Of a DNA stretch of 64,000 nt, positions 62,570 to 64,000 are shown piece by piece. The notes under the pieces are model-generated. The model had not been told where the DNA came from. It worked only from the letters and a program-made list of their open reading frames with translations, and did no database searches. The stretch lies in the NCBI RefSeq assembly GCF_004345565.1, contig NZ_SLWA01000004.1, positions 178,459 to 242,458 of the forward strand. The letters are read 5' to 3'. The position numbers and the translations under genes are program-made. Origin of the DNA: Flavobacterium circumlabens (lineage in GTDB: Bacteria; Bacteroidota; Bacteroidia; Flavobacteriales; Flavobacteriaceae). Numbering within the stretch: position 1 is the first letter of the stretch; each line of letters opens with the position of its first letter.

Positions 62570-63886
62570 ATGCGAAAAATTATTTTAAGTGTGATTCTTA
62601 TCACTATTTTGGTACTAACCTTTGTCTCGAACTTCATCTTAACAGATAACCCAATACCTGCAGAAGCCGTAAAGTTTGATACAGGAGACACAGCCTGGAT
62701 GATCGTAGCAACTGCATTTGTATTGCTGATGACTCCCGGACTTGGTTTTTTCTACGGAGGTATGGTCGGTAAGAAAAACGTTATCAGTACGATGCTACAA
62801 AGTTTTATGGCCATGGTAATTGTTACTATTCTATGGGTAGTAGTTGCTTTTGGATTAGCATTTGGTCCTACTATCGGAGGAATTATAGGTGATCCAACTT
62901 CTAATTTATTCTTTCAGGGTGTTGGCACTAATACTGCATGGAGTCTTGCTCCGACAATTCCTTTTATGTTATTCGCATTATTTCAGGCTAAATTTGCCAT
63001 CATTACACCGGCTTTAATCACAGGTGCTTTTGCAGAACGTGTTCGTTTCTGGGCTTATTTATTATTCATGGTTTTATTTATATTAATTATATATGCTCCG
63101 TTAGCGCACATGACATGGCATCCTGATGGAATTTTCTTTAAAATGGGAGTATTAGACTTCGCCGGAGGAACAGTAGTACACATGAGTGCTGGTTGGGCTG
63201 CATTGGCCGGAGCGATCTTCTTAGGAAAAAGAAAAATTCAAAAAGTTAATCCTGCAAGAATTACGTATGTATTGTTAGGAACAGGTTTATTATGGTTCGG
63301 ATGGTTTGGTTTTAATGCGGGTTCTGCATTAGGTTCAAACGGATTGGCCGTACAAGCGTTAGGAACTACAACTGTTGCTGCCGCAGCTGCTGCAATGGCA
63401 TGGGTTTTCCTTGACAAAATAATCGGACACAAATTATCAGCTCTTGGAGCTTGTATCGGAGCTGTTGTAGGCCTTGTTGCCATTACTCCTGCTGCGGGTT
63501 TCGTAAGTATTCCTCACGCCATTTTTATCGGAGCTTTTGCCGCTATTGTAAGTAACCTTGTCGTAAGCAAATTCCCTAAAGGAAAAATTGATGATGCATT
63601 GGATGTTTTTGCCTGTCACGGTGTTGGTGGAATGGTCGGAATGTTGTTAACAGGTGTTTTTGCTTCAAAAGCCATCAACCCTGTAGTTGGAGATAACCAA
63701 GGTTTGATTTTTGGAACCCCAACCTTGTTCATCAACCAATTGATTGCTTTGGTAGCAGTTTCTATCTTTGCTTTCGTAGGTTCTTACATCTTATTCTTTG
63801 TTGTAAATAAAATCACTCCGCTAAGAGTTACTGAAGAAAAAGAAGAACTAGGTCTGGATATCTCTCAACACGGAGAATACCTGTAA
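62570..63886 (+). CDS. amtB: Ammonium transporter AmtB
   Basis: A 438-aa trimeric ammonium channel with 11 helices after a signal-like first span (residues 5-25). TPGLGFFYGGMV and WFGWFGFNAGSA are family motifs; the twin conducting His are in HMSAGW (about 204) and FACHGVGG (about 350). Often a PII gene (glnK) follows amtB; the terminator right behind this gene and the window end prevent checking. Ammonium taken up would feed the glutamate cycle that ends in GltBD, encoded 23 kb upstream. Confidence 0.96.
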   Translation: MRKIILSVILITILVLTFVSNFILTDNPIPAEAVKFDTGDTAWMIVATAFVLLMTPGLGFFYGGMVGKKNVISTMLQSFMAMVIVTILWVVVAFGLAFGPTIGGIIGDPTSNLFFQGVGTNTAWSLAPTIPFMLFALFQAKFAIITPALITGAFAERVRFWAYLLFMVLFILIIYAPLAHMTWHPDGIFFKMGVLDFAGGTVVHMSAGWAALAGAIFLGKRKIQKVNPARITYVLLGTGLLWFGWFGFNAGSALGSNGLAVQALGTTTVAAAAAAMAWVFLDKIIGHKLSALGACIGAVVGLVAITPAAGFVSIPHAIFIGAFAAIVSNLVVSKFPKGKIDDALDVFACHGVGGMVGMLLTGVFASKAINPVVGDNQGLIFGTPTLFINQLIALVAVSIFAFVGSYILFFVVNKITPLRVTEEKEELGLDISQHGEYL

Positions 63887-63918
63887 GGAATTTAATTTTT
63901 CAAACATAACAAAAAACA

Positions 63919-63955
63919 AAACAGCCCTCTGATTAAAACCAGAGGGCTGTTTATT
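63919..63955 (+). terminator. amtB terminator
   Basis: AAACAGCCCTCTG and its exact complement around 8 bases, then TT. It is 32 bp after the amtB stop. The strong stem makes co-transcription with the next gene unlikely. Confidence 0.88.
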
Positions 63956-64000
63956 TGAATTAAATTCAACCTGATAAAATAAAAATCCGAACTCTTTCTT

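Overview
The window looks like chromosome from a Flavobacterium-like member of the Bacteroidota. The evidence is AT-rich DNA with A-rich or absent Shine-Dalgarno sites and several promoters of the TTG-N19/22-TAnnTTTG type. Family markers point the same way: a DUF3276 PUR-like protein, a TonB-dependent receptor with a carboxypeptidase-regulatory-like front end followed by a DUF4249 lipoprotein, a secreted delta-60 repeat protein with a type IX secretion C-terminal signal, a cyclophilin-FKBP fusion and a monomeric isocitrate dehydrogenase. No rRNA, tRNA, CRISPR array, prophage or insertion sequence was seen.

Layout. 0-8.9 kb: leucine-type dehydrogenase, an ABC exporter, DUF3276, three alpha/beta hydrolases, CsaA, a redoxin, a small cytochrome c lipoprotein and a dual-family prolyl isomerase. 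8.9-14.3 kb: minus-strand genes for an MFS carrier, then a compact seven-gene run (cupin, FMN reductase, Asp/Glu racemase family, membrane protein, Tat-exported sugar isomerase-like protein, two lipoproteins). 14.5-18.3 kb: trmD, rplS with a possible leader, and icd. 18.4-24.8 kb: TonB receptor/DUF4249 pair, DinB-like protein, type IX-secreted delta-60 protein. 24.9-33.7 kb: thiamine pyrophosphokinase, rlmF, uvrB, TerB-like protein, an esterase/dipeptide epimerase/PLP-enzyme operon, DUF1456. 34-43.1 kb: sucC, divergent gltB-gltD, lysA, which together join the TCA cycle, ammonium assimilation and lysine/peptidoglycan synthesis. 43.2-50.4 kb: a more accessory stretch with a GIY-YIG nuclease gene between inverted repeats, small secreted and membrane proteins, a decayed gene copy, and an ArsR/SRPBCC/SRPBCC/DoxX cluster. 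50.5-64 kb: an ABC-F ATPase behind a structured leader, small enzymes, YifB, a Gfo/Idh/MocA oxidoreductase, two amidohydrolase-like exported proteins and amtB.

The most striking non-gene signal is the number of dispersed repeat families packed into 3' intergenic gaps: CAGTYN hexamer tracts, CACGAATT/CACAGATT hairpins, TTGGAATTTGGAATTT runs, TCCCGA-N4-TCGGGA palindromes, GTCATTTCGACG elements and a 14-bp tandem repeat. The best candidates for an undescribed system are (i) the GIY-YIG gene flanked by inverted GTCATTTCGACG elements, and (ii) the ABC-F leader, in which an 11-bp perfect stem would cover the ribosome-binding region and start codon and a 9-codon open frame ends just before that stem.

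All assignments come from reading the sequence and recalled family features. No database search was run.
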